Shown one piece after another: positions 23,490 to 36,790 of a stretch of 64,000 nucleotides of DNA. Every line of letters starts with the position of its first letter. Position 1 is the first letter of the stretch. A program made the translations under genes and the position numbers. A model generated the notes under the pieces. It was not told the origin of the DNA and made no database searches. It was given only the letters and a program-made list of their open reading frames with translations. Origin of the DNA: Astrocystis sublimbata (lineage: Eukaryota; Ascomycota; Sordariomycetes; Xylariales; Xylariaceae); contig JAJNNY010000009.1 in the NCBI GenBank assembly GCA_022453515.1, forward strand, positions 868,001-932,000. The letters are read 5' to 3'.

Positions 23490-25947
23490 TCACCCGTCGT
23501 GTCTCTCGTTCGCGAGCGGGCTCCGGCCCGTTCGCCGTCCGTTGCCAGAAGCCAAGCGTGACGATGACCCTCCGGATGTTGGCGATGTGACTGGGCCTGG
23601 CGAGCGCGCACGGGACGATTGAGAGCTCACGCTGTTTTCGTGGCTGAGGGAGCTTTGTTGCTGATTCTCGGATCCTCCCTCGGGCTTGTACATGTCATCT
23701 CCAATTTCGTATACCTGGCCCGGAGGTGGAATCGCGTACATCCTCGAGTTCTCCATGAATTGGTTGTACTGGTTGGCCTGCGCTAGCTCGTATTTCCTGC
23801 GGTCTTCCTCGCCCATAATACTCTCTACCCGCCGGGGTATATAGACAGAGTTGTTCCCCGTGGTCATGAAGCTGTCCCAGGAGTCTTTGTGCTGCAGCAT
23901 GAGTCGGCTCTTCATGCTATAAGAAGACTCGCCCAGTGTATTGAAGCTAAATCTCGAATCCTCGTCATGAGCATAGAAGCCGTCGGCTTTCTTTTCGGGC
24001 GCGGCGAACTTGCCCTCGATCTTCTCGGGCGGCAACAGCTTGCTCTTGTTGCTCTTGTTCCTCGCAACTGCAACCCCCTTCTCTTTGAGGCTGTTGCCTC
24101 TCTGTATCTCCGTTGCGGGTATGAATGTTTCGGGTACGATGTTAAGATCGTCGCCTGTGTTTTCTGCTTTCTCGATAGCTTGCTGCGGCGTGGTATCCTC
24201 GTCGGCAGTAGCTGCATCCGCACGCGGGCCGCCCCAGGTCCTTTGGCCGGCGGTGAATATGCCATATACCATGTAATACCAGTTGAAGAATGGGTTCAGT
24301 ACAAACATAACCGGGTATAGGGTGAGCTTGAAGCGCTTGAGCTTCCAGCCAAAGTAGATCATGAGGAGCCAGTTCAGCCCGAGAGAGACTCCAATGAACC
24401 CGACCGGGAGTTGGTCGATCCGCATGGTGGTAGTGATCAGGGACAGCACGAGAATGAAGAAGAGCAATGCCGTAGTTCGAATCGTGTTCTGTGCGAATCG
24501 AACAACCAACAATATGGGGTATCGCTTCCATAGACGCCAATCCGTCAACATACAGACCTCATTCGTAATGAAACCAAGGAACCACCTTCGTCGCTGTTTG
24601 ACTAGCGATTTGACAGTCTGTACTGCTTCGGTTTTGCAGAATGCGGATGTGCACATCTGAATCTGGTACCTCTTCTTCGCGCCAATCATGAAGAGATGTG
24701 TTAGCCATCGGTCCTCGCCCAGATGACTTTTGGCGAAATCAAACAGATCCTCGCACTCCTCAGCCTTATCAGCAAAGTAGTATTTGGCCATTCTCCGGAA
24801 GGCGGAAAATCGAAGCATTGTTAAAGCACCTGGCAAACAGGTCACTGCACCACAGCCCGACTCTACAGTGCGCTCGAAAAGCTGTCCATGAACGTATTCC
24901 ATATCCTGGAGAAGCGTAATGAGGCTGTGCTTTTGCGTGGTTGAAGTGATCACACCCGTCATGGCGAGCATGTCTCTGCGATTGCCAGGGCTCAGTTCCA
25001 TGTCGTAGACAAAGTTTTGCAGGCACACCCTGTCCAGTATACAATCCGAGTCGATAAAGAGGATGAACAGGTTGTCGTTTCTCTTGAGGTATTCCTTGTA
25101 GACTTTGTCGATAAGTTTGAAAGTGGACTTTTGGCAGTGACGCTTGCCTCCGTGTGGGAATCGCGAGACAGTAATGCGAGCCGATCTGTACGTAACATCA
25201 ATACTCTTGGGATATGACTCGAGGGTCAAAGGCACCCCAAGCTTCTCGATGGTGTTGAGGTAGAGTTCGTCTTCTTGGTCTCCATCGAATGAGAGGAATA
25301 CGTGAATGCACGATGGAGGGTAGTCGCAGTCAACGACCGAGTTGATGGCGGTGACGAGAACATCAGGCTCCTCCTTATAACAGGGCATGACTATGACAAC
25401 CTTGGGGGCTGAAACTTCGTCGAGAACTTGCTTGATCCGTTTTGTCCGTCCAAGCTGGTTGGTGACAATCTGGTAGACACAGAAAAGCCACGGGATGGTC
25501 AAAAGCCCGGCGAAGCTCCAAAATGCGAACCATTGTAGAATAACGACGACTTCGGTCGGGAAATGTTTGGTGATCTCTGACGGAAGGGGCAGCGTAACGA
25601 TCATGATCGGCAGGAAGATGAGTCTATCGCAACGTCAATAATGATCGGAAAAGGAGATCTGGGCGGTCTCGAACATACCTGAAGGCGAGAAAGAATATTG
25701 CTATTATGACGGCTAGTACTCTGATGGTCCAGTGCTCCGCCTTTCTAAACACCTTGTACAGGCAGTACAAGAATGCAGCTATCCATAAGAACCATTCCAG
25801 AACTGCTGCCACCATGATGACACCAACAATGGCTGTGTAAATAATCTATGGGTATTGTTAGCATGAACCGATTCCATATTGTTGGCTAAATGAGCATCAT
25901 CAACCTACCTCGTGGACAGGCCACGCAGCAGCCGTGTATTCCTGCAT
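23490..25947 (-). CDS. Chitin synthase, small class VI-like (ChsD type)
   Basis: Three exons: 25909-25947 (13 codons), 25679-25845 and 23490-25623, giving 779 residues. Donors are GTAGGT and GTATGT. There are N-terminal membrane spans, then a family 2 glycosyltransferase core: MPCYKEEPDVL, FLSFDGDQEDE, DSD at about 260-262, a GEDRW acceptor motif at about 371-375 and QRRRWFLGF at about 412-420. Further membrane spans follow. It then has a hydrophilic, Ser-rich tail of about 250 residues. QRRRWFLG instead of QRRRWxNG/ST, and the lack of a myosin or cytochrome b5 part, point to class VI; the class is inferred from memory of the family. It polymerises UDP-GlcNAc into chitin at the plasma membrane. 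The first two short exons restore an N-terminal hydrophobic helix (IIYTAIVGVIMVAAVLEWFL) that the large ORF alone lacks. Confidence 0.88.
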
Positions 25948-28900
25948 CTTGACAACTTTATCTCATGTAGCGTAATACAGCGACCGAAGGGTGGAAGACC
26001 GGACAAACAGTCGAACAAATCGATTCCGCTTGGGAAATAAACCCCACGTCGGACTTTAACAGGAACCGGTTTCTTTTATGCAGGCATCCGTGGAGTTTCA
26101 AGCAAACCGATACTGCCTTGGTACAGTAGCGACCGTACGGATATGATTGGCGGTTACCCGCAAATAGTCCACGCTATGGGCGAAAGAGAATTGTCCACGT
26201 TTTCCGGGCTTTCGTGACTGAGCTTTGTGCTAGCTGAGAGATCCCGAGGAGTCGGAAACGAGCACAGGACCCAGTGCGGTGTACCTAGTCGGAAGTGCCT
26301 ATTATGCAAGTGATGTATCACAACACTCGTAATCGAGAAGGCGACCGATGCTTGCCAGCCTGACGCGGTCGAAATAAGAAGCAACAGAACCAGGTGGTAG
26401 GAAGCACCGGTGATGATAGCGCGACGATGTCGTATAAGTCGACTGAGAGGACCTGACACCACCTGAGGTCTGGGCGACGGTAATGACCCGCAAATCTATG
26501 CCGCCACGAGTTGGTGTAACAAGGGGGGACTTGTACTCTCCCGGAGCTTCAGAAAAGGCCACACTGAGAGGATATACTCAGGTTACCAGCAAAAGGACTT
26601 ATCATGACACCGACAAAGGATGCTGCTGTTAAAAGAGATCATGCAGACGGACCATAACATCGAAGGACAGGATGAGTGGGAAGTGGCGCTGAGCTATAAG
26701 AAGACAGAAATGCAAGATGACCATGGGGGAGATAGCCGAGCCTAACGATGCTCGGTTAATAGAGAAGATCTGGCCGGGGAAACAGATTTTCTCGCGATTG
26801 TCTAGCCCTTCAAGACCTAAATATTGCGGATGACGGTAGCATTCATGGAAACTAGCTGCAGATGAGTCCCATCGACGGGGCCGCCGAGGCTTCACTCTCT
26901 CGGGCTTGCATTTGCCTAGCACCAGACGAACATGTCAAGTTCGTATCGTGGCACCCGCAGAAATGGTTTTCGTTGCAGGGAGACCAACACGTGGTGGTGG
27001 CTTCACTGGCCGCTGGTCGATCGAGATCCCAGCTCTGGCTCCAGAATGGCGGTGTTCGCGAGCTCGATGGCGGATTTCCTTCCGCCAGTGACGGTTGGTA
27101 TAGGCAGATATTGCCACTTCACACCGATGATCCGGGATACGGTGGTGAATACGGATACCGCGCCAGTGCTTTTCTGCGAGCTTGCTCACACACATCAGTA
27201 CCTGATGTACAGTACAAGATGCTGCAGAGGTACATGCAGATACGCACGACTTACACTGCAGCACTTACCTATCTCAGTTGGACTCAGGTATCCAGATACA
27301 TGGCACCTTGCTGCTGCTGCTGCTAAGGCTACAGATCCCTTTCAGCCTGCACAAGCGCGTAGAACGCAGATGCAGCTGGGTAGGTCGTGTCCACAGGAGG
27401 TGGGATGAGCGTGCAGGGCTTTCAGGTGACGGTAACGGTGGGTGATGGGCCGGGAAGAAAAACTCCAATATCTTGATGCAACCTTGGAAGCGAGGATCGT
27501 GTAAGCGGGTGGTGCCGAATCTACAATTCAGGCGGCACAGTCCACCTGTGCTCTGTGCTTGGCATGTAACTAACAGATGTGTAGGTACCTCCTAGGCCTG
27601 TGCTAGGCTCAATGAGCTACGGATCTACCTGGTCTAGCAGAATCAGACTATCCTGCGGGCCCGTTCTGTAAAGCCGTTTTCCAAGCTAGGTCTGTTTGCT
27701 ACCACTATGAGATAGATGTTTGGGGCAGGTGACTGAGTGGAATGCAACCAGATCGGTAAGTGGTTTGTAGTTAATATGCGTACTTGCGCATACATGTAAG
27801 TCAGTTTCCAAAAGAAACAACCAAAGATAAACCATACGCTAGCCTCCCTGGGTAGGCTTTACGAGTTGTCGGTACCACAACGGGTACACATACTCGAACT
27901 AGGTAGGTAGACTCAAGTGGACTGGAATGATTGCTAGAGCGCGGTCGTGTTATCAATATTTCACTTGTGCGTGTATAGCCAAGATGTCCATGCTTGAGTT
28001 TCACCTTATATTTTGGCGGTGGAGCGTATAAGTCACGTTACTATCTACTTACATAGTACTTGCAGTGTATAGTGCTCATACATATATAGGTTGAAAATCC
28101 TGATCAGCCAGCAATACCAATGGCTAGGCTTGGAACCACGCTCGCCACGCATGCTTTTTGTGGGTGTTGTCCGTGGTGCACACCAGGTATTCTCCAACAT
28201 TCCGTTACGAGCACTCAAGACGCCATATGGTTGAAACGATACTAATTGGGATCGACTATGTTTAGTCTACCGTATCGATCAGGTCGACTAAACTGAAACC
28301 TAGTGCACTCTCTCCGAACACCGGGCCTTTTAATCGAAAACGGCATCGTGGGTTTGTTAGCAGCTCTCACTACTGTCGAATGCAGCACATGGCACACTTG
28401 TGGCTCAGAATGCCAGCTGCTTGGCGATGTCAACATTTCGACCCATCCATGTCCATACCGTCACTGACCTGTAGCATTGGGGGTCATCCGCCCCAGCCAA
28501 CCTGCAACCAAAATCAATATTGTGTTGTCATGAAATTGGCTGGTGCTCTAGCGTCAGCCGCCGCCAAGAGCTGTTCCTGGGACTAGGCATGCTAGGGTCC
28601 TGCCGGTGGGCGAACTGCCGGGGTCTGTGTGGACTCTCGATGGCATCCTCTCCGTCTCTCACTGGCTGGCTCAGTGACTATTATCCCGGCGCTATCGATA
28701 GAGGCCGGAACGGCTGCCGAACCTGAGCAAAATATATAGGAAATACCTACCTACCTACCTGACCCCAACCAGACCCGATGAACATGAAGCCAGCAATACC
28801 ATGGTAAATAAAGAGTGCGCTTATATAACTGTTCTAGGCCCCTGAAGTTGGCCTAGAGTTGATAGGGGCGAGAATACGGTGTATAACTCTGGAAGCACGG

Positions 28901-30541
28901 GATTTCGTCGTCACATCATGGACATGAGGAACAATTACTACCCCGAAGCCCCATGCTGAACCGGAACCCTTGCCATGAGGCGTCTAGATCGTCAACGGAG
29001 GGCCGGGAGCTTAGTGCGCCACCACCCATGCCCGAGTCAGCTGCGAGGTAGCATTGCAGCAGGCCGAGCAATCAAATGAAGCATAGTACAGTCGCATTTC
29101 CTCAGCCGAACTAAGGCGACTTCGATCCTCTACATCCTACCTAGTCCAGATAGAATAACCGTTTTACCCGACTGGTGGGTGGCGGCTGCAGCCATCGTTG
29201 CTGTCTCTGACCAGTGCCACCCGAAGCGGTCTCGCCATGGACTCCAAGATGACGCTTTGACTCCCATGAAGCTCTGGAAGGCAGGCCAAGCACACAGGCT
29301 ATGGAAATACCTAAGCATCTAGGCGAGCTACAGTAGCCTAATCCATTGGGACCCGCCACTTGCTCCCACTCCAAATGTTGAGGAAGCACCAAGGGGGAGA
29401 GATGAAAATTCCGAAAGGCGAGGAACCGCGCTCCGGCTCCCCCGCCCGGTTATTTAGCCAAGAGAAAAACCAATATCTTGTCCCGTTCACGTGGCTTTCA
29501 CTTATAGAAAACCGTCAAGAGGCACATATAATTCGTAGAGTCATGCTGGTAAATATAAGATCACATCGGCCCTTCTCACAAGGCAAGCAGCCTGTCATTA
29601 TACTCAAACTACCCCCCTACCTAGTAGAACCCTGAGCCTTTGGAGAGCGGAAAGTTATAGTCTCAATCATCCACGCTATATTGTTTTGTTGGCGCGGATC
29701 GTAAACTCGGTTATCTAATTGACAGCACAAGCACCTCTGAAGTGTGAACGCAACGCACTTACTTGAACGCAGTCGCGAAGCAACCTTGGACCCTGGTGAA
29801 CAACAGAGGGGCTGTCGCACAGCTTGTGGTTACTTTTGAGAACGAGCTAGCCTGATGCCACCAGCTAGCTGCCCTTCGCGGAATGGATAAATACAGTTGC
29901 GTGGGATTACCAATCTTCGGCCTCCACTAGGCCCTCCTATTTGCCTTTCCGATGTTGTAGCTTTGAGTAGAATGCTTTGAGCAGACCAACTCAAACCTAG
30001 CACACTGTCTCCCGTCAAGCTGGCGGGGAATGCTATATGTGCGCAATAAGGCCTCCAGAATACGGTTGGATTTGAAGACATTGAGCTGTGCATCAGATTC
30101 GCACACGGGACGGCGTCACCTCGGTAACCTGTCGTCCTCTGTGTTTGTCGCAAGGCTCAGATGGCTGCTACCGTCCCTGGACACCAGATTCGGCATTCGG
30201 TAGATGCAAGTGCAGAAAGCACATAGCAACCCACTCGTTGCTTCGAATCGGCTGGCGAGATTTCGTGTTTTGCATAAGTGATTACCAATGTACTACATCT
30301 CAGGTCCTAAAATGGCGCGAGAAGTAGATGTGTCAGCTCATTCATCGTATTATAGGATGATCTTCATTCTGATCATGACTTTGTAATGTGGGGCCGAATC
30401 TGCATATGTCGTGCAGATTGTACATGCGTTCGACGCTTGTCTGCCATTCCTGGCTCTCGTGGGCTCAGAAGTGAATCCTTGCCACTGCATGCATCCCTAG
30501 CAGGCCTGGCTCTCACTCTAAAGCCATGCTGCATTGTCTCA
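25948..30541. other. Gene-poor intergenic stretch, 4.6 kb
   Basis: This is the largest gene-free interval. Many short ORFs occur on both strands, often overlapping in several frames, but none shows a domain, signal peptide or coherent splice series. Features seen: ACCTACC runs near 28745-28760, CCTAGG motifs near 27590, and a moderately AT-rich composition in places. It includes the chitin synthase promoter. An untranslated RNA gene cannot be excluded. Confidence 0.5.
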
Positions 30542-33500
30542 TTACTTGGCTGCTTGTTTTTGGTGGGTGCGTGCATACCAGTCAACGTCGCTTAGTTGGA
30601 GCCGCCGGACTCGTTGCCCGCCGCGGTCCCTATTGAGTTTCTCGCCTCGGTTGGTGTGGTAGGAAAGAGGTTTATCGTGGCCTGAATTGTTTGATGTGTG
30701 AATATTTGGGTTGGGTTTGAGGGGCGACAGGAGAGTATCACCATCTAGGTCTTCATTCTCACGAAGATCGTAGTTAAGAACTAGGTTCTTGATACGCTGC
30801 TGCTCTTCACGCGCTGCCTGCTGCTGGTTCTTCATCGCCACAGCAAACGTTGAATCGGAGGGCAGGACCACGTTGCGGGTCTGCATTGCATTCATTAGTG
30901 ACACGGAACAAAGAGTACGCTCGATATGCTCACCTGTTGTTTATTGCCCTTTTTCGTGAGGAGAGAGAAGGCCATGGTGTCGACAGTCTCCTTCTGCTCC
31001 TCTGGGTCCGCGGTAACTGATGGATCACGAGTTCTTGCGCGAAGTGGTAATGGGACATCAAAAAGAGGCTTGCGGTCAAATTTCCGGGACTCTAGGCTCT
31101 CAGTCATCATCTTGGCTAACTCACGGTCGAATTCGGCCTCAGCCTCCGGGTCAAATTCTTCAGCTTTCTTGGTCACCACAATGGACTCTTCTTCCGAGTC
31201 CGAGTCTTTGTGAGACTGAGTGCGATCATCGTCAGGAGACTATGAGAGTTAGCTCAGCTACCATCATTGCAAAACGTAAAAGGAAACTTACTTCAGCGTC
31301 TTCGTCAGCATCACCATCTTCGTCCTCGCCCCCAGACTCTGATTCTTTGTCACTCTCAGCCTCAGGGTCGCCCATTTCGTCATCAACATCCATTCCATCA
31401 TCGTCAGAAGACGAGTGGATAGACCTATCATCCGGGTCGACAGTCTTATTAATGCCTGCATTTTTCTGTTCTTGTGCGATCGCCAGTTGCAATGCTTTCG
31501 CTGCTTCTTCCAGATTGGTAGCCAGTTTCCACTGTGGTCTTGTCGAAGTAAACGTGTCTTGAACGATGAATTCAATGTCCATTGGAAGCGGGTGTTTTGT
31601 GTATATGTAGTACTGCGGTTTTTGTTAGGGATTGCGCTCATGGTCCGTCATACGATGAATGAACATACCTGGAAAAACGAGAGGAAGCAATCCAATTTTT
31701 TGCCTGCAGCGCCTTTGCTGAAAAATATCCCGCATGTCTCCAGCATTGTCGCGATGAGGCGAATGCGGAAGAAGTCATCAGGCATGTCAAATCGGTTCAG
31801 ACGATCAGGGACAGGTGGCCCACCTATATGTTTGCGTTAGTTGGTCGTCTTGTCGCGCTTAGTAACATGCTTACCGTGACCAAATGTCAAAATCTTGTAC
31901 ATGGCCTCGAATATTACAGGATGCTCTAGCATCCTATAATTGTAGAGCTCACCGAGGTACTTGATTTCTGCAATACGTCTCTGGTTGTGTCTAAATTCGT
32001 TCTGTTCTAGCCCAAATGTTATGGCCTCAAGAACATTATCAATGACCGTGAGGACAAAGCTCGGATGATAACGGTATACAGCACTGAGGAGGATTGCGAG
32101 GATATGGATGCTGCCGTACTTAACCTTGGCGGGCCTCGTGAATATCTTCGCTAGGATAGCCACAACCTGTGTCTTCGTGTTAGAGAACATGACTGTCACG
32201 GGACCGCCGAGATGGCCATATTCACATACCTCAGGCTCTTCCCAGTGCAGCCGGCGAATCTGCCTCAGAATCTTGGTATAGTTCCGTTTCGTCATATCCA
32301 CATATATCAGCTTGCGAATGAACAATTCTGTAGGGGTACGTTCTTTCTGCTGGATGGAAGCCCTTTCGGGCGGGTTGACATAGTAGATCGCATTCTCGAT
32401 AAGCATACGTTCGGGTTGTCCAATATGCTGTACTGATTTCTTGCGTTGAAGCGTCTCCAGAAAGGTGGCCATACGAGGCGAAGTATCGGAGTTGCGTAAG
32501 AGGTACCGTCCGCAGTTCTCAAGGAGATTGCAGATGATCTCGATATTCATACGAGAGAAATCATCGAGACTGACTTTCAAACAGTGGAAAACAACATGTT
32601 CGGGGACGATACCGAATTTGGTCAACTCGGCCAGGTATCTGATGTTGCTCAGCCGAACCTGGCCAAGGAAATCCTTCTCTTTCCGTCGCTGGAGACTGCG
32701 AAACTCTGTGTCCAAGTAGTCGACAACGCCTTTGGGGATATCTGGCATGTATCTACCCAGAGTGGCGATAAGGCGCGCCCAGTAGGGCAAAAGATCCGTC
32801 CGTCCTTTGGGAACTTCTGTCAGTCCCTTGATCAGTCGATTTCGGGATGCTTTGGAGTTCAGAAAGCAGAATTCAATAGCTGTGTCATCTGTAGCGTCCT
32901 TGTTTGCAAATTCCGGTAGTCTAGCGAGGAGAACATCCACTTGCGCACCGATGGTCTTGTTAGCGATAGCTGTGGATTGATCATCGTTCGCTTCAGCAGC
33001 CTTGCTGCTCTCTATAGTGTCGGTAGGTTCAACCCGTTTGCCGACCGCTTCGTCTATGTCACTCTTTTTCTTCTTGGCGTCCTCCAAGAGAATCCCAGGA
33101 ACCTTGCCCTTCAAGTCAACGAGATTTTCGTAGAAGCGGCGTTCGTCTTCGTCTTCCCAAATGCCCACACCCTCGCTTTGACCCCTCAGGTACTCCCCTG
33201 TCTTGACGAGGCCTATTGAGCCGTTTGTGCCAGAAAGTCCATCACCGGCCTCCTTTAGATCGGGCATTTCCGCACCAAGGACATCGGCTATGACTTGGGC
33301 ATTGGAAGCTAGACGTTCCTGCGTCTTTAGTTGTTTCTCGAAGTTGGCTTGGCGATCCTCGAAAACCTCGCCAGACTTGACGTAGGCCTCCGAATTTCGG
33401 CCTTTCTGGGCAACAATGTGCTTTTGATCCCGCAATAGGTGTAACTTGACATCCTCGAAATATCTCTTTAGAATATTCCTGAAGCGTTCTTGCATCTCTG

Positions 33501-34483
33501 GACTGGTAAAGGGAGTGTCATCGGGATCATTCGCGTCGGATGCTGTCTCTTGTTCTGCACCACTCTCACTAGGCCTGGCGACACCGTCAGCCTCGACTGT
33601 TTTGCGGCCCTCCGCACTAGCCGGTTTAACACCCAATATGTCCCAGCTGAATGATTTGACAAAAATGACCAATAGCGGCAGATTAACATGTTCGCGATCA
33701 TGACCGAGGAGATCCTTGAGGACCTCGAGGGGAAACGGTTCGGTGGCGCCACCCTTCGTGGAGTTTGTCGTCTTGATCTTGAGCTCGGCATTTTTGCCGT
33801 TCAGGCCACGAGCGGCATCGTTGGGTTTTGCATCGTCGAGGGTCCGGAGAGCACCGACAAGCCAAAGCTCCGTGATTGTTCGTAGCAGAGCGCGCTGACG
33901 GACTAGGCGATCCTTCTCTTCCTTCTCTCGCGCTTCGGGTGCCAAAGTCTTGAGAAGGCTTTTGTCCGGCGTGGCCATCCCCTTCCCCAGAAGCCATCCG
34001 AGATATTCGGTGAACTCGGCGGGTCCGAAGCGCTGGTGCAGGGCGCTCACAATCTCAACTGCAGCATCGATCTCGGCCGGGGTTTTGAGCTTGCACAAGC
34101 CTTCGTAGCATGCTGACACGACCTCGGAGAGATATTTGGTCAGACTGAGGGTGCGGATCTCTTGTAGAAAGGTATTCTGGGTGGCAGAGGACACGGCGGT
34201 GCGCAGCCTTTTAATAAAGGCCGTATTCTTCTTGAGCGACGAGTCGAGTGAGGATCCGAGGGGGAGGATATCTGTGGCGATGTCAGCTCTGCGGCAGATG
34301 TGGAACGAACACGACACGAACCCGACTCTCCATTCCATGCACGCTGGTTTAGAGACAGCAGCTCTCCTGAGAAAATGTCAGTCAAAGTCGAAAGCGCAGT
34401 GGAAAAGCCCGGGGAGCGACGACGGCAGGCGAGATGCAAGCTGCAAACCAAGAGTAAAACTAACGTTTTCGTGAGCGGTCCAT
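30542..34483 (-). CDS. UPF2: Nonsense-mediated mRNA decay factor UPF2/NMD2
   Basis: Seven exons: 34465-34483, 34322-34366, 31875-34271, 31669-31823, 31292-31612, 30934-31239 and 30542-30880, giving 1193 residues. The main exon holds MIF4G-type helical repeats with hallmark strings LDSSLKKNTAFIKRLRTA, YLSEVVSACYEGLCK, AVEIVSALHQRFG and NYRMLEHPVIFEAMYKILTFGHG. The following exons give FDMPDDFFRIRLIATMLETCG and a long acidic tract (DDRSIHSSSDDDGMD...). The C-terminal exon has LPSDSTFAVAMKNQQQAAREEQQRIKNLVLNYDLRE, the UPF1-binding end. UPF2 bridges UPF1 and UPF3 in the cytoplasm. The two tiny 5' exons are inferred from splice signals and yield MDRSRKRELLSLNQRAWNGE; the second intron is 50 nt with an atypical GTTCGT donor, so the first 25 residues are less certain than the rest. 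Confidence 0.92.
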
Positions 34484-36369
34484 TGCGGACAGCTCGTGGT
34501 AAAAGTGGTTGGATCGAATCAGTAGCTACATTCGCAAAACGGCTGCGACAACCACTGCTCAGGCTAAGGGAGAAATCGTCCCAGGTAGTGAAAGTGATAC
34601 GGAGTATCAGCTTCGGCCGGCATGGGTGCAGTAGGAAGATGGACGATTCTGCCCTGATACAAAGATCAAGGCAGGCACTTGGTGGAGGCGATCGATCGCA
34701 GTAGATGTGGTTCGGCGGCGGCGGCGGCTGCAAGATGGTGAAACGTTGTGATCGTTATTCTTGGTGGTGGGGATTCGGAGGTCGGAGGTTGGACAATTTG
34801 ACAGTTGTGCTTGAATGGACATCAAGGTAGAGATAGTCGTCGAACTGGGAAAAGCGCACTGAGTTTGAGGTAAATGTGCAAACTGGAATACATCTGGTGA
34901 TGCAGGTCCGCGCTGTCTTCAGACTCCGGCCTTGCCTGCGCAGGTGCGGCTTCAGATTCCAGCGAGGTACTTGGGGGTAGTCGAGGTACGTAATCTACTC
35001 TCTAAGATACTTATCGATGACTTTGGAGTTCATCCGCTGCAACCCGCTGCAGCCTGCGGGGCATCAGCACTCTTCTGTCCAATGAGATTCTGTGATTGAA
35101 AGCTGCCGCTCCGTACTCAACCTATCTAGGTTAGTACGATCTCAAATGAAGACTGTAATTTCGAGGTTTAACCCACGATCTACGATCAGTATTCAAACTT
35201 GATTGAAAAGAAAAAGCACGTAATCGCACTAATAAAGTCGCATGCAGCAGGACGCGACCTTGTACGACATGTACATAAGGTGGAAGGTCATGAGCTACCC
35301 TTGTTACGTAGGTACTTTCCTTGCTATGGTACAGTTCACGGAGTACGTGAAATCACTATTGCACTGTGCCAAAGACAGGTCCACGTTACCTACCTCGGTA
35401 CATACCTGGCCCCTTGGTACCTACTATATCGTTACCCAAGGGGAAAAGTGCGGGGTCACCTGTCGACTGTCTGACCCCTCCACCTTTCATCATCCAACCT
35501 GCCGAAGTTAGATTACCTACCTACCTAGCCTAAGAGAGCAGCAGCGGCTCAGCCTCGTCCAGCTTCCAGAGATGCACCAACCCGCTCGTGCTTGACTTTA
35601 GTTGCGGCATGGTACCTAATTGCCAAGTACGTGGTAATAATGGAATCATGGAGGTTTTGCCCTGGAACTACCACCTACTCTAGTAAGTAATGTTCAGCAT
35701 AAAGAGCATCATATGAATTAGTAAACATTCGAATTGCAAAGAATTGCCAATACATGATGAGAGACTCACAAGGCTTGATAATTAATTAGAATTAGCACGA
35801 TAGATCTACTGCTACTATTGATCTCTACACAAGTTAATCTTTCCAAGGATTAAATATGTTTATATGGAGGCATGAGAGACCAAGATCGCACAACAGTTCA
35901 CACTCCCTCATGCTAATTCTTCTTGGAAGAGCATCTATTATTTCACCCTCAAGGTTTTATTTACACCATGTTTGACACAAGTCCCCAGACTCTATTTTTC
36001 TTCCTTGGCGAAAACTAACAAGCTTGATAGTGCATCAGCCCACAACAAGGAGGTTATTTGGTTCTGTTAGCAATGATGTTACCTTATACAAATATACATT
36101 GTTGATTGGCTGGGGAGTGTAGACGACTCTGTAAAGAAGCATGCACTTGAAAAGTCTTGTTCTTGCCGAGCTTTGCGGCCAGCATAGAGCCCAACACATG
36201 CCCTTTTCGTGCATCGTTATTTCAGTAGAACATTTAAGTCCAAGGTAAACGGCAAGGCTCGTGCTTCCAGTCAGGTCCGGTGAGTCTGATATCAGCACAG
36301 GCCAGTAGAAACCTTAATTTATTGAATAGGTATCATGGATGTGAGGATGTGAGGATGTGAATGTTGTTG

Positions 36370-36455
36370 GGAATTCTAGAACTCGAACTAGTTACCAGTC
36401 GAGAGTGTAGGATATGGACGCACAACAGATAACGCAGCTTGACTAACAATACCCC
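36370..36455 (-). repeat. tRNA-like / SINE-like element with A and B boxes
   Basis: On the minus strand TAGTCAAGCTG (36435-36445) fits the pol III A-box consensus TRGYNNANNNG. GTTCGAGTT (36380-36388) fits the B box GTTCRANNC except for its last base. A potential CTAG/CTAG T-stem brackets the TTCGAGTT loop. Downstream, past the element, lie three tandem TCACATCC-type units. No clean acceptor stem or cloverleaf forms, so a functional tRNA gene is unlikely; a tRNA pseudogene or SINE head fits better. Confidence 0.4.
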
Positions 36456-36790
36456 CCTAGAGCCTGGGCACTGGGCTCGCCTGGCACCTGGGTGCTTGGC
36501 CCCACTGGGCTTGATCTCACCCCTGACTTTACGCTAGACCTATTCTACCTGGTGGCTGGTGACCAATCATGCGCCTTCGTTTTCTTATCTCCGTCCTCCC
36601 ACTAGGTGCGTCTTCTTCCATAGGCTGCCAGTCATCCATGGATGCCAGTATCAAGTGCGAATGGACATTCCTCATACCTACAATCTGGGCAGATCCAGAT
36701 TAACGGGCTCGGAACGGGGCCTTGCTCCGTTTCGTAATGAAACTAATGAGATACGGTAGTCGGCAGGTAGCCAGCTCGCCAGGCATGCCA

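Noticed and set aside
26862..27408. Three overlapping plus-strand ORFs of 60-158 codons
   Set aside because: All frames are similarly open, with no domain and no convincing introns, so a gene cannot be supported.
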